This document shows, in pieces, positions 12,737-27,610 of a DNA stretch of 64,000 nt. The position numbers were made by a program, and so were the translations under genes. Source of the DNA: Sorghum bicolor (Eukaryota > Streptophyta > Magnoliopsida > Poales > Poaceae); the NCBI RefSeq assembly GCF_000003195.3, contig NC_012878.2, forward strand, positions 58,404,629 to 58,468,628, written 5' to 3'. The notes under the pieces are model-generated. The model was not told where the DNA came from, made no database searches, and saw only the letters and a list, made by a program, of their open reading frames with translations. Numbering within the stretch: position 1 is the stretch's first letter; each line of letters starts with the position of its first letter.

Positions 12737-12913
12737 GGCCTTGTTTACTTCCACCTAAAAATCCAAAATTTTTCAAGATTCCCCGTCACATCGAATCTTT
12801 AAACACATGCATGAAGTATTAAATATATACGAAAATGAAAACTAATTGCACAATTTGGTCGAAATTGACGAGACGAATCTTTTGAGCCTAGTTAGTCTAT
12901 AATTAGATAATAA
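12737..12913. mobile_element. Left part of a MITE split by the Helitron
   Basis: The family start GGCCTTGTTTACTTCC and the landmarks TCACATCGAATCTT and TAGTCTATAATTAGATAATAA are present. The element then stops abruptly at 12913, and its continuation is at 17075. A duplicated GGCC just before it (12731) blurs the exact left end. Confidence 0.8.
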
Positions 12914-14280
12914 CTAGGTAGCGTGTCCGTGCGTTGCTACGAGATAACAAAATTTTTATACTAAAAATACACGGATCGTATGATAAGATAATAATAATAT
13001 AAAAATAAATACCAATAATATATTAACATTTAGTCTGAAAAAGCAAAGTTCGTAAAACTTAAATTTCATATGACAGAGAAAATATAACAACCAAATTATG
13101 AGCCTAGAAAACTTAAATTTCATCAAAGACAAAAAAAAAACCGCCTTGCCTTGCTCATGAAACTTTGTAGCCAACTTTTTCATTCTAATTCTTTCTATTT
13201 TTAATAATTATATTACAACTTTACTAATTACAACACAACAAAATATATGATGAAAAATATACATTGTTTGATCTCTAAAATTCTTTTTGACAAAACTGGC
13301 TATACATTTATTGAAAGATTAAAATGATGGTGGACACCCTATACCATTGTAGCCCGTGCCATGCCACCTCGGTCGTGCCCCTGTTGATCTCCGGCGTGCG
13401 GCACGCATATGTCCATAAACAATACTGTTCTGAGCCTACTCTCTTTGATCCTTCCTTTGCCCAATTCAACAGCTCGTCATCAGCAGCGCTCCACTGCCAA
13501 ATCCACTCCTACCACCCTTCACATGCAGACTCCGCTGACACCGACACCACACCACCTACCAGGCCTCCACCAACCATGACCAGTGGCGACCGGCTTCACA
13601 TCTTATCCAAATTCCAAAAATCCCAAGATTTATAGGGAGGGTCTCAAATCCCAAGTGACATATGGTTAGCTTTTTTTGCAATCGCAATAAAAAATAGACA
13701 ACTAATTTAACTCACACAAGAACACAGGCAGTTGTAGAAAAGGACAAAGCCTGAATATAGATAACATAGGTAATCAAGCTGATATAAGGCATCAAAGAAA
13801 AATATAGATACCATTTTCTTTGATGCACAGAAAGTTAGAAAGTTGATATAAGGCACCTGCAAGAAAAACATGACCTACATTAGTAGGGTCATAAGATGCT
13901 CAGGAGATGCAAATGACAAAACTTGTGCACATCATATGGCAAATAGAGCAGTTGAAACCTATATCAAACTACTCTCTTTCTACCTATGCATCAGTACACC
14001 TATACAACATCAAACCAAGCAACAAAGCCTTACTAATATAACAAAGCTAAGCGTCAGTTTTAAAATCCGACTTTCTTTCTACCTATGCATTATAATATTT
14101 GATCAATCTAACTAATTGGTAGGAAGGTGAATTTGCTAGACCGTGCAATAGGGACGATGATGTTTGAGAAGGGTACAATGATGCTGCAGTGAGCAGGGGT
14201 AGTTGTATCTGGACGCCAATGGCAATAGATGGCGTTGGTAGTGAAGTTGTAGAGGGCAAGCAAAGTTTAAAAAATTGGCA

Positions 14281-14354
14281 CTGAATTTGCAGAAAGCTCA
14301 CCAAGCATTGTTGACCAAGGTATCCTGAATTTGCAGAAAGCTCACCAAGCATTG
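14281..14354. repeat. Short duplicated block inside the Helitron
   Basis: A 30-base block beginning CTGAATTTGCAGAAAGCTC occurs at 14281-14310 and again at 14325-14354, with 14 bases between. A similar loose duplication (GCAGCATCCCAAA and GGAGCATCCCAAA contexts) occurs near 14550 and 14610. Confidence 0.75.
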
Positions 14355-15484
14355 GATATGGAAGAAGCATATATAGGAACACCTGTTAGCAAAATTTCTC
14401 CACTAAAATAACACACGTTATCTGCCGATGTAAATCATCAGAAGGTCATTTTGTTTCTTTTCCAAAGTTGCTTCAGAGTGTTGCATTTAGGCTAGGTTAC
14501 ATCAAAGTGATCTGCCAGCGTATGCTCATCCTGTTAGCAGACTACTCTGCCTAGCAGCATCCCAAATTAGTTTAACATAGGTTCTGTTCTATTTGCAGGC
14601 TACTCTCCCTAGGAGCATCCCAAAAAAGTATATGTTTAAACTAAAGAGCAATGTCTAACGATATTTTTGAACTTCCAATTCCTCAAAAAAAATATGCCTG
14701 AACTTTCACCCCGAATAATAAATATCAAGTACAATAAGCTCCTATGCTGGAGGGGCCACAGAGATTAGTGTGTTTTGATGCTCTTCCCCCTACAAGGCGC
14801 CTAAGCATCGTCAAGGCGTACCCCCAGTGCCCCATGACGCCGTAACGCCTTAAAAACCATGGTTCTAAGTATATTAACTTTTCAGATTCAATGGTTAATC
14901 TACTACACACTGGCTGAATTTTAGTCAACATTTTTTCGGATAGTGTCTAACTTAGAAGAATAATGCATGTGGTCATGCATGATTCTAGGCTTGTCAATAG
15001 AACAGTTCTAGCGATGAACAAGATGATATTATTCTGAATCAATTTGACTTTGATGAGTTTTCTAGAGCGATGTCAAACTACTATAGCCTGATAATAATTG
15101 GCCAAACAAATACACCTCTGCTTTTATGCATGTCAAGCTAATAATTCTAGTGATATGGAATAAGCTATTCCAATTGGTGCCTCTAGTTGCAATGTATCAT
15201 TCCTAATAAATTAAATGCACTATTTTTTAAAAGCAAATATCAGCATATGCCAAATGCTAACTAAATACAAGTGTACCATACACCTTGGCAGTTTAGCATA
15301 CTGCCAAACAGGGTTATGGGAACGAAGGCTTCCACAAAATACAAGCTAGTTACTTGCACAGATATCCTGTTCATCAGCGATGCATAGATATCATGCTTTG
15401 CCATCAGATAGGACTGTGGAGGAACTGGTGAGGGAGGAGACGGGGGACACACCTAGGCAGAGCGGTGGCGCGCGATAGGATTGT

Positions 15485-15582
15485 GGCAAGTGGAGATGGG
15501 ACCTTCCTTTTCTTCGGAGCGCTGATCACGGTTGGCAAGTGGAGATGGGAGCTTCCTTTTCTCCGGAACACTGATCTCGGTG
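15485..15582. repeat. 49-bp tandem duplication inside the Helitron
   Basis: Two adjacent copies (15485-15533 and 15534-15582) begin GGCAAGTGGAGATGGGA and share TTCCTTTTCT-CCGGA and GATC-CGG. They differ at a few positions, so the duplication is not recent. It lies in one of the GC-rich patches. Confidence 0.75.
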
Positions 15583-17074
15583 AGCCGGGAGAGACGATGT
15601 GCGAGTGTGACGTGAACACCTCCGGAGGCCATGATAGCGGGGCGAGCGAAGCGGGAATCACAGCTTCGGCAGACCAACGGCATGGGGTGCTTGTTGTCGG
15701 TGAAGGCCCGACAATGACCTTGTGAGGGGACTGACAAAAACCTGAGTGCCTGGCCTGCGATAGTGGCGGAGCACTGTAAGATGTCTCAAGTATTACTAAA
15801 AAAACATAAGCATTACTAAAAAACATGTCAAAAAATACTAAAAAAATAATAGAAAAATACTAAAAATATAAGCATGACAAAAACATAAGCATTACTAAAA
15901 AATACTAAACTTTGTTATCAGACTGTGTCAGCACTGTAAAGATGTCTCAAGTTTATATAATACCAGAGTCGTCTTGTAATTGGGATATTCAAGATCACAA
16001 CTGACAAATATATATATATATATATTGAACCATGTCAAAAGACCTAAAAACAATTAGAAGAGAACATAAACCTTTTTCTGCAGCTATCATGTTCTCCATA
16101 GTTACGACCAAACTCGATTTTAACCACCTGTGAACCTGCCATGCCATAGACAAAGAGGACAACAATGTCTAAATACCGAAAGTAGAGTTTATCGAACACT
16201 TGAACAATCAACAAAAAAGGAGAGGCAAAAAATTACCATACGAACATTTCATCGAACACATGGTAAACATCATTCACGTCAAGCTCGAAGCCAAAATCAG
16301 GTTCAATCAGTAGCAGCTTCAACAAAATAATAGCAAAATCAACATAGATACAACGAGTGCCAGCAATCCATAATTGTATCCGGTTCTCGTACTCCTATAT
16401 AAAACATTTGTAGTGGTCCCAATGACCCAATCCATGGTTCGTCACTTCGTCCTAAAATTTTATATCAATATCAACAAAAATTCTAAAATAATCTATCTCT
16501 TGGATAGTAGTGAAGATACAACTTACCCGTTGGTCAAATGCAGCTGTTGCCTTCTAGCTCGTTGCATGCTGCCGTCGGCCCGTGGAGGGGGCCGCGCGCC
16601 GTTGCCGTAGCCGAGCGCCGCAAGTAGAAAAGCCGCGCGCACAGCCGCCGGCCGTCTGAGGGGTTGCTTGCGTCGCTGCTGTGGGTAAGTGGCCGAGCGC
16701 TGCTGGCCGGGGAAGAGAGCCGAGTGCTGCCGAGAGAGGCGGTCCACGCCGCTGGACAAGAGAGGGATGGAGCGCCACCGCGAGGGAAGCCGCACGCTCC
16801 AATTTGGATTGCGAGCAGGTCAGAGGCAGGGCACTGGCGTCGCGTCCGACCGGCGAGGGGTGATGCAGTTGTGGCGGCGCTAGGACGTCGTGTACGGTGG
16901 CATCGGAGATGAGTGGCTTGCAGTGATTGTGCGGGATAGGGTTTTCCTTGTGTTGCGCCAACTCGGCGGTCGAGGGGCGAGGCAAGGTATCGCAGGGGGA
17001 GGGCAGACGGACAGGACGATAGATTGTCGCACGAAACCAATGTCCTCCTTTTTACTCTTTTTAGTCGTGAGAGA

Positions 17075-17140
17075 TTACCACAAACAAACGAACATGCTAC
17101 AATGTCACGAAATTTTTTCCTTCGGAAAGTAAACAAGGCC
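17075..17140. mobile_element. Right part of the MITE split by the Helitron
   Basis: It begins TTACCACAAACAAACGAACATGCTAC and ends GGAAAGTAAACAAGGCC. This is exactly the right third of the GGCCTTGTTTAG family that is missing from the copy ending at 12913. It runs straight into the next MITE (CTTGTTTAATTCC). Confidence 0.8.
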
Positions 17141-17405
17141 CTTGTTTAATTCCCAAATTTTTTTGCAAAATTTTTTAGATTCTCTGACACATCGAATCTT
17201 GCAACACATGCATAAAGTATTAAATATAGATAAAAATAATAACTAATTACATAGTTTGCTTGTAATTTGCGAGACGAATGTTTTAAATCTAGTTAATCCA
17301 TGATTTGATAATATTTATGAAATACAAACGAAATTGCCAAAGTCCTCATTTTGCCAAAAATTTTGGAACTAAACAAGGCCTAAAATTTTGGAACTAAACA
17401 AGGCC
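17137..17405. mobile_element. MITE of the GGCCTTGTTTAG family with duplicated right end
   Basis: It begins GGCCCTTGTTTAATTCCC and carries the usual interior. The last 25 bases, TAAAATTTTGGAACTAAACAAGGCC in pattern, occur twice in tandem (ending 17380 and 17405). The second copy is a slippage or end duplication. Confidence 0.75.
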
Positions 17406-17539
17406 TAAGATCACAACTTGTCTCTTCTTGTCATATTAGCGCAGTTTTTTTTGGAATAAACATCTGGTCTGCGAACCTTCTACATTTTTTAAAAAAAAAA
17501 CCACAGGGGAGGAGATAAACAGCAAACCACCCCCTGGCC

Positions 17540-17700
17540 TGTTTAGTTTCTAAAAATTTTCTTTTCGTCTGATTACATTAATTTTTTGACACATACATAG
17601 AACATATTAAATATATAAAATTATATATATAATAACTAATTGTATGAGCCTAATTAGTTCATAATTAAATAAAACAAAAAATACTAGAGCAGTCAAATCT
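17540..17700. mobile_element. Truncated MITE of the same family
   Basis: A GGCCTGTTTAGTTTC start and a degraded interior with ACATACATAGAACATATTAAATAT are followed by loss of the right end. The frames at 17607-18110 are not genic. Confidence 0.5.
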
Positions 17701-18072
17701 TGCTCGGAATCATTCCGAAATGAGTCACTTTGATTGACAGGATGAGCGGTGGCATGATTGCTGGCTTGCTGCTGCATATGGATCCAGCAAGCGAACGCAA
17801 CCGCTGGTCGAGCCGACAAGCATTGATGAACATCACCAACCGCTCGTCCTCCTGGTGCACAGCACAGCTCGGACACCATCAACCGGCGGTCGTCCCCCGG
17901 TGGTCCGGTCCGGTCGCTCGTCCAGGACTCGGACAGGACACAGGAGACGACGACGATGTGCAGGCGCCGCAGTGCAAATATGACCCGGTACTGTCAGTAC
18001 ATGGCACCGACGGTCGGCCCTCACGCTCCCTCTCGCGCCGAGGCTACCGTTCAGTTAATTTGGGTGAAATTA

Positions 18073-18566
18073 GGCCTCGTTTAGTTTACCCAAAAACTAA
18101 AAATTTTTAAAAATTTTCTGTCATATTAAATCTTACGGCACGCACATATATGGAGCATTAGATATAGTCAAAAACAAAAACTAAGGCCTTGTTTAGTTCA
18201 CCCAAAAACAAAAAAAACTTTTCAAAATTCTCCATCACATTAAATCTTACGACACATACATAAAACATTAAATATAGATGAAAATAAAAACTAATTGTAC
18301 AGTTTGTCTGTAAATCACTTGAGAAATCTTTTAAGCCTAGTTACTTTATAATTGGACAATATTTGTCAAATAAAAATGAAAGTGCTACAGTATCAAAATC
18401 CAAACAGTTTTCCGGATCTAAACAAGGCTTAACTACACAGTTTGCCCTGTAAATCGTGAGATGAATCTTTTGAGCCTAGTTAGTCCATAATTGAATAATA
18501 TTTACCACAAACAAACGAAAGTGCTACGTGTCCAAAAACTTTTCATTTTGCCAACTAAACAAGGCC
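18073..18566. mobile_element. MITE (outer), interrupted by another copy
   Basis: The left end GGCCTCGTTTAGTTTACCC and the right end GCCAACTAAACAAGGCC are flanked by TTA on both sides (18070-18072 and 18567-18569). Its interior is interrupted at 18182 by a second copy of the same family. Confidence 0.85.
18185..18429. mobile_element. MITE (inner) nested in the copy at 18073
   Basis: It has a GGCCTTGTTTAGTTCACCC left end and a right end closing AACAAGGCT, flanked by TAA on both sides (18182-18184 and 18430-18432). The outer copy reads AAAAACTAA before it and TAACTACACAG after it, which is continuous family sequence once this element is removed. Confidence 0.85.
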
Positions 18567-18699
18567 TTAGTTTGGTGAAAACGGTTTTAGTTTTAGTTTT
18601 GAAGAGATGTTAATGGATTTTTTGTCAATAGACTAATAACTGACCACACACTTGATTTTGGTTAAATTGGTTCGCCTAATCGATTAATCATTATACATA

Positions 18700-18958
18700 C
18701 TCTCTCTGTTCATGAAATAATACAATTATGAAATCCATTTCGGTCAAGCCGGCACATGATTTGATCAAGTTTTATAATAAATAATATTAGTATTTATGTC
18801 TCTAAAAGTAATTTTGTTATGAAAATATATTCTGTAACTAATCTAATGATGCTTTTTTTGTATTATCAATGTTGATATTTTTTATAGAAATTTATTTAGT
18901 GCTCAAATTGTTTGACTTCTCGAAAAATGAGAATTGCATTCTTTTGTGTACAGAGGAG
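18700..18958. mobile_element. Stowaway-like MITE
   Basis: Inverted ends CTCTCTCTGTTC and GTACAGAGGAG are flanked by TA on both sides, the 2-bp duplication of Stowaway (Tc1/mariner-type) elements. It is about 259 bp and AT-rich inside. Confidence 0.6.
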
Positions 18959-20179
18959 TATTATAATTCTACAAGAGTTAATGCAACAACATTAAATGGA
19001 AAAGTACAAAGCAGAAATGAATCATTTGAAAAATAAAAAAAGGAAAAGTAACAAATAATCCTTCTAATAAATAAAGTCCCATACGAATAAATGTGTATAG
19101 TGTATTTCAGGTAGTCACCTCCTCATATAAAAAGGGAAAGGGTTAAAACACAATAAGAAAAAATATTACAAGCAAAGTCTTTTATTGTTCTTCCAACTAT
19201 TCTTGTCTAAAATGTCTAAAGCAACGACCTCTAATACTCTTCGAGCCTGCTTGGTTGGTTTCCAATTATTGTCGAACCAAAATCATGATAAGGCAAAACT
19301 CAGGCTTGCTAAAATCAAAACTTGACAAAGTCAGGGCAAAAAACATAGATGTGCAATTGGTTGAGTAGTCGAAAACACATTTCTCTCTTATGCAATTTAT
19401 AAGAAGTTTCTACAAACTTATCGAAACTTTGACTATAAACATTAGTGTGTCAATTCTTTGACAATGCGATAACTAAAAGTTTCGGCTTACCATGATTTTG
19501 GTCTGCCAAAGTTAATAGGCTCCTTGTATAGTCCCCAAGTTACAGCGACACCGAAATTGCAACAGGTATGTCCCTAAAAGTAACCTATATAAAAGAAAAA
19601 AAAGTTATCGTTTTGCAATATCATCTGTGCACCAAATTTGACCCCGCAAAAATAAATTTTTTGCAATATCATTATCTGTGCACCAAATTTGACCCGGAAA
19701 AATAACTTTTTCCAGTCTTCGGCTAATCCAGTTAACCAATTTCCAAATATATTTCGGTGGGGTTAACATAACAACTACTCCTATTTGATTAAAAATCTTA
19801 GCATGCTGATATTAATTATTTCGTTGTTACAATCACAAAAATCTGATATTAATTGTCTCGTTACAAGAACAAGTACAATAATTGGCTTATAATCAAGCTA
19901 ATTAATACTTTTACTGATGTGGAAGAGAGAAGAACGGAGAGAAAAGAGAGCCTGACTCTTATATAAGCGATAAGCTAGGTACGCAATGGGTCCCAATAAA
20001 GATGTACGTGAAAGGAAAAGGAAAGATAAAAAAATATATAATAAAAAAATTATAGATAAATAGAAGACAAACTATTATATAGCTTGGCTTTTATAATTTG
20101 ACTTATCGTGAAGTACTTAGCTCTATTATTAACCATGCTCTAATTATATCAATCTGGCATTAATTGTTTCGTTACCATT
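18959..20179. other. Intergenic DNA upstream of the ABIL gene
   Basis: AT-rich, with no gene recognised. A weak inverted pair, GAGCCTGCTTGGTTGG near 19243 and AATAGGCTCC near 19510, may mark a relative of the element at 36684, but flanking duplications cannot be read. A short duplication (GCAATATCATCTGTGCACC motif) lies near 19615 and 19660. Confidence 0.4.
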
Positions 20180-20396
20180 TGCAAATTTTTTCAGCCGTCA
20201 CATCGAATCTTTAAACGTATGCATAGAGTATTAAATATAGATGAAAATAAAAAACTAATTACACAGTTTGGTCGAAATTGACGAGACAAATTTTTAAGTC
20301 TAGTTAGTTTATAATTGAATAATATTTGTTAAATATAAACGAAAGTGCTACTATTTCTATTTTGCAAAAAATTTTGAAAGTAAACAAGATCGTAGC
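20180..20396. mobile_element. MITE fragment, GGCCTTGTTTAG family
   Basis: Family landmarks GTCACATCGAATCTTTAAACG, TTAAATATAGATG and ACGAAAGTGCTAC appear in order. The element ends GTAAACAAGATCG. The left end is missing. Confidence 0.65.
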
Positions 20397-20990
20397 ATGA
20401 AAATCTTGCGGTGAAAATGTCGTTCACAGAGACAGCGAAGATCCATCCCCGGCGGGTCCGGGTACGGTCAGTGCGCCGGTGGTCAATCAGACAAGCGAAG
20501 CAACCAAACAACCAGCGAGGCAGGGGAAGCGCGAGTGCGCGATGAGTGAGCAATGATTCCCCTGCCAAATCGCAAAACCTCACCAAGCCAATCCAATCCA
20601 GAGACCAGACCGGCGGCGGCCCCGCGCGCCCGTCGCCATCAAAGCCACCGCTGCGGTCGCTCGCTCCTCGCGGACCCCTCCTCCTCCTCCGCGGACCACC
20701 GCCAGCGCTCGACGGCAACACGCGCACGCGGCACGCCCCACGCGCGAGGAGTCAACAGGAGAGAGACTGGCGGTGGCAGTGGCAGTGGCAGTAGAATAAG
20801 CTTGCGTCGAGTGGGAGTTGGCGAGGCATCGCTCGCTCGCTTCGTTCCGCTCCACCCCACTCCGCCCACCGAGTCAGTGCCAGTGGAGCGCTTCCTTGAC
20901 TTCCCCTCTCCGCCTCCTTCCCTGCCGGTGCCCGTTCTTTGCTCCCTTCGCCGGCACGCCCGCCGCCGGAGCGGAAGAGAGTAGGGGGGA

Positions 20991-23268
20991 ATGCAGCCGC
21001 CGCAGCACTGCCTGCCGGCGGCCGGCGCCTGGGGTGGGGTCGCGGGGGCCGGGGCCGGCCCCACCACCGTCGACGAGGCGTCCATGGAGCGCAGCAAGAG
21101 CTTCATCAAGGCCCTGCAGGTGCTCCCCGAACCCCGCATTCCTAGATCCATACACTCGCGCGCACAAAAATGTTTCCTTTTTTTATAAAGAAAAAATAAA
21201 ACTAGTTCCTGCTCCGTTTCACCGGGGATCCGGCTGAATTTCTGCTTCGTGATGATGGTGTGCAGGAGCTCAAGAACCTGCGGCCGCAGCTCTACTCCGC
21301 CTCCGAGTACTGCGAGAAGTCCTACCTCAACAGCGAGCAGAAGCAGATGTGAGTCGCGTTCCTGCTCCTGCATATTTCATTGCCAACAAGGGTGAAGGAA
21401 TTACCACGCACTTCTTACCACAGCGGCCAGGCATGGTTGCTCCTCGTACAATTGCATCTTGCATGTTGTATGTAGCGCTATTTTGTCATTTCGCCTAATG
21501 GTTGAAGAATTCAATCGAAGTGTGGGTGCCGCATGTGCTGGTAGCAACTACCCAACTACGTATGATAGGTGTAGAGGACTGAGCCAACTAAGGCAAGGAC
21601 GGCAACAGGTGTGAGCAAGGGACTTGATATTGAGATGTGGCTAGAGAACAAAACTCTACTGGCTAGAGAAGGATATGATTTTTTGTTATCATCTGGGATT
21701 TTGGTGTTACCTGACAACTGTCTTTGTACTGTTCCTAGTCTGAATTTTGTCACTGCATTGAAATTTTAGCAGCAGGGACCCACTCTTATTTCACGGCGTC
21801 AGAATAAATTTCAGAAATACAGGATGTGCACTTTCATATCTTTTAATGAATCGATAGTGTACTGAACTCGAACTTACAGTATACTCTTATTTCAACACAG
21901 GACATTTTCAATTGTAACATTCAGATTCACTGACCATATCATGATAACTGAAGTTGTTAATTTATGTCAGGGTGCTGGACAACTTGAAAGATTATGCTGT
22001 ACGAGCTGTCGTCAACGCGGTTGATCATCTGGGTACTGTTGCCTACAAATTGACTGATCTTTTCGAACAGCAAGCTTCTGAGGTGTCAACTTATGAACTG
22101 AAAGTCGCACGACTGAACCAGGTAATGCCACTTATCTGTGACGCTTGCATTGTAGGGCGAGGAAACCATGCCAGTTCAAATGCTGATCTATTTTCAAATC
22201 TGTAGCAAATCTTCACATGCCAAGTCTACACAGACAAAGAAGGCCTCAGGCAGCAGCAAATGATGACAGCAAACATAAAACACCACAAGCACTATATCCT
22301 ACCACGTAAGTGAATTTGATACTGAGGGCTCACACACTGTTTGATTACAAAAGAAAGGGTGCTGAATTTTGACTCTCCATTTTTATCTGCCAAGCTAGCT
22401 GGTTATAAAAGATCTCCGGCGCATGGACACCTGCAAGCAGACACTGATCAGGAATCCAAGCCTAGGCCTTATCCCTCTGGTGGGCCTTCTTGTTTATTCT
22501 CTTTGCTCATGATGAAGTTTCAAGGCATGCAATGTACCATATTAAAAAAAATTAACTTTTTTATTTTGCTGTTTCAGCAAAAACTCTTTCCTGGCATCTG
22601 TCTTCAGAGAACAGCACCAAAGCAAACACACATAAACCTACATTTGCGTAAGAATTCTTCCATTTCTTATTCAGCTTTGTATGGAATTCTTATTGTTTGT
22701 TTGTTAATGCAATGGGATTTATGTACTTCTGATTTAACTAGTTGTCATCTGCTTCTGTGCAGCCTACTGGAGACAGCACCATCAACACCTGCATCAGGTG
22801 ATTGAATCCTTCTGTGTCATAACCACACCGCAGTTTAATTTCCTGAATGTTGTTTTCTGCTTAGTTTGTGTACAGAGATTGAATGATCTATATGAACCTC
22901 TCATGTTTCAGGTAAGGAGCGGTCTGCTTCTCCTATGCGCAGGCCTCTGCAGTTTAACAGGAGCACCAGTTCTGATGCTATGCAAAAGGTTGGCACTAAG
23001 GTAACCTCGAATATGACATAATCTTTATCCTTTTTGTTTAAAAGGTCTCACTGTGCATAGTTTGTTTGTTTTATTTCACCAGTAAATTAATAAGCCATGC
23101 CTTTATTTTCAGAACCAATCTGGTGTAAAGGAATTTTCAACGTTTCATTCCTTCGACAACCCTAAAGGTCGTGCAATCCAAAAGGCCCCTGTTGGCACTA
23201 AAAGCATGCTAGCGGCTCTCTTCATCAAACACAAATCATCGAAGATGAAAAAGATCGCAGTTCGTTGA
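20991..23268 (+). CDS. ABIL: ABI1-like (ABIL) subunit of the SCAR/WAVE complex
   Basis: Nine exons: 20991-21119, 21266-21348, 21971-22121, 22206-22305, 22354-22479, 22578-22647, 22763-22797, 22912-23000 and 23113-23268. All have GT-AG borders and join in frame to 312 residues. ABIL proteins are the plant Abl-interactor subunit of the WAVE complex that activates ARP2/3 actin nucleation (trichome and cell shape). Recognition: SMERSKSFIKALQELKNL, then QLYSASEYCEKSYLNSEQK, VLDNLKDYAVRAVVNAVDHL and TDLFEQQASEV in the helical N-terminal domain. Next comes DKEGLRQQQ with HHKHYILP, a Ser-rich linker with TLSWHLSSENS, and a basic C-terminus (GTKSMLAALFIKHKSSKMKK) as in ABIL1-type proteins. No SH3 domain, as usual in plants. 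Exon 7 is only 35 nt. The first exon is GC-rich and Ala/Gly-rich. Confidence 0.92.
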
Positions 23269-23516
23269 CAAGCTCACGTTTGATTGGGGTGACATCACTG
23301 TAAATTGCATTTCGTGCAGGAACGGAAGCCTGTTATTGTACATCTGGCCTATCGCTATGTGTTGGGTATGCTGATGGTTTAGATTCTGAGTATTCTGTAG
23401 TCGTATTTCATTTCAGAATATATCATCTTGCAGATGACCGAAATGTAATGATTTCACATAAGCTCATACAACATCCTCGTCGTGTAATGCTGCCTGAAGC
23501 TTTGGCATTTAGCATA

Positions 23517-23522
23517 AATAAA
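23517..23522 (+). terminator. Candidate polyadenylation signal of the ABIL gene
   Basis: AATAAA lies about 250 bases after the stop codon, a typical 3' UTR length. Inferred from the hexamer alone. Confidence 0.4.
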
Positions 23523-23539
23523 TGCATTTTGGAAATAGC

Positions 23540-24367
23540 CTTTCAGGGATGATTTTCTATTCTGCAAGAGCAGTTGCGTTTGGCTGATGAATGCCTGCCC
23601 ATTTCAAGATATGTACATGCCTTTTAGACAGTGGGCAATTACAATGTGCTCCTGTGTTAATTGGAGAAAGCGCCGAAAGTGTTCAAACCTGCTCATGTGA
23701 ACATGTGAAGTGGGTGTCCTGTACCAGCTATCAGCTTTCTGCCATTCGAACTACTCTACAGCAACGAATTTGGTCACTAGAAGACTTAAATATTTGGAAG
23801 TTGAGCTATTTTAAGTATGACACATTATGATTCCAGTACTTTTTACTGTAGGAAATGGAAATTAAAAGTCGAGCTATGTTCGTTACAAAGTATAATCTTG
23901 TCTGGTATCGTCATCAGGGACCGTCATACAAAGCCAGGTCTCTCACATATATGATCCAGTGACCAAAAAGAAAAGAAAAAGAGAGAGAGAGGATCAGAAG
24001 GCACATCGCATTAGTGCATTACTTTTTGCCTGATACTATATGATAATTTGGAACTGTTTTAGAAGCCCATTTCTTACATAAAAGATCCAGTAGGAAGGAA
24101 ACATTAGACCATAAGGCACGCCTCATTAAGGATACATGGAAAAATCGTAAGATGAGATGGTAGAACATGGAAGCACCAGAAAGAACCTCCTACCATCCAT
24201 GTAGATGGGCACACAAAGGCAGTAAACCATGATTGGTAACTTGTCCAAGTATGGAATATCATTGCACAGATGCCTGGCTGAGTTCCACTTCAGAGTAGTA
24301 GTTGCTCTCCTCTCTGACCCTGGAAATATCTTAGAAGCCTTTTTTTTCAATTAAATGTAGGAGAGAC
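23540..24367. other. Convergent 3' intergenic region (ABIL / CDPK)
   Basis: This lies between two convergent genes. The part next to 24367 is the 3' UTR of the kinase gene (minus). No additional gene was recognised. The open frame at 24126-24350 has no known domain. A short GA run lies near 23973-23993. Confidence 0.45.

Positions 24368-27610
<3,243 letters not shown>

Larger units (their letters stand above)
12914..17074 (-). mobile_element. Non-autonomous Helitron inserted in a MITE
   Basis: Read on the minus strand the element begins TCTCTCACGACTAAAAAG (17074 downward). It ends GTAGC-N13-GCTAC-CTAG at 12914, that is, a short hairpin just before CTAG. It is flanked by A (12913) and T (17075), as expected for Helitron insertion between A and T without duplication. 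Removing it rejoins a MITE: left ...TAGATAATA-A and right TTACCACAAACAAACG, matching intact copies such as 18487-18516. No Rep/helicase coding was seen. The 4161 bp hold AT-rich filler and three GC-rich, possibly captured patches (about 13324-13635, 15420-15760, 16550-17030) that I could not assign to any gene. Confidence 0.8.

Noticed and set aside
16523..17136. Overlapping frames on both strands near 16.5-17.1 kb as a gene
   Set aside because: They are GC-rich, present in five frames, cross the Helitron end into the MITE, and have no domain. Better described as possible captured sequence.
20329..21373. 132- and 244-codon minus-strand frames over the ABIL first exon
   Set aside because: They are shadows of GC-rich leader and exon sequence. 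The plus strand has nine exons that join perfectly into a known protein.
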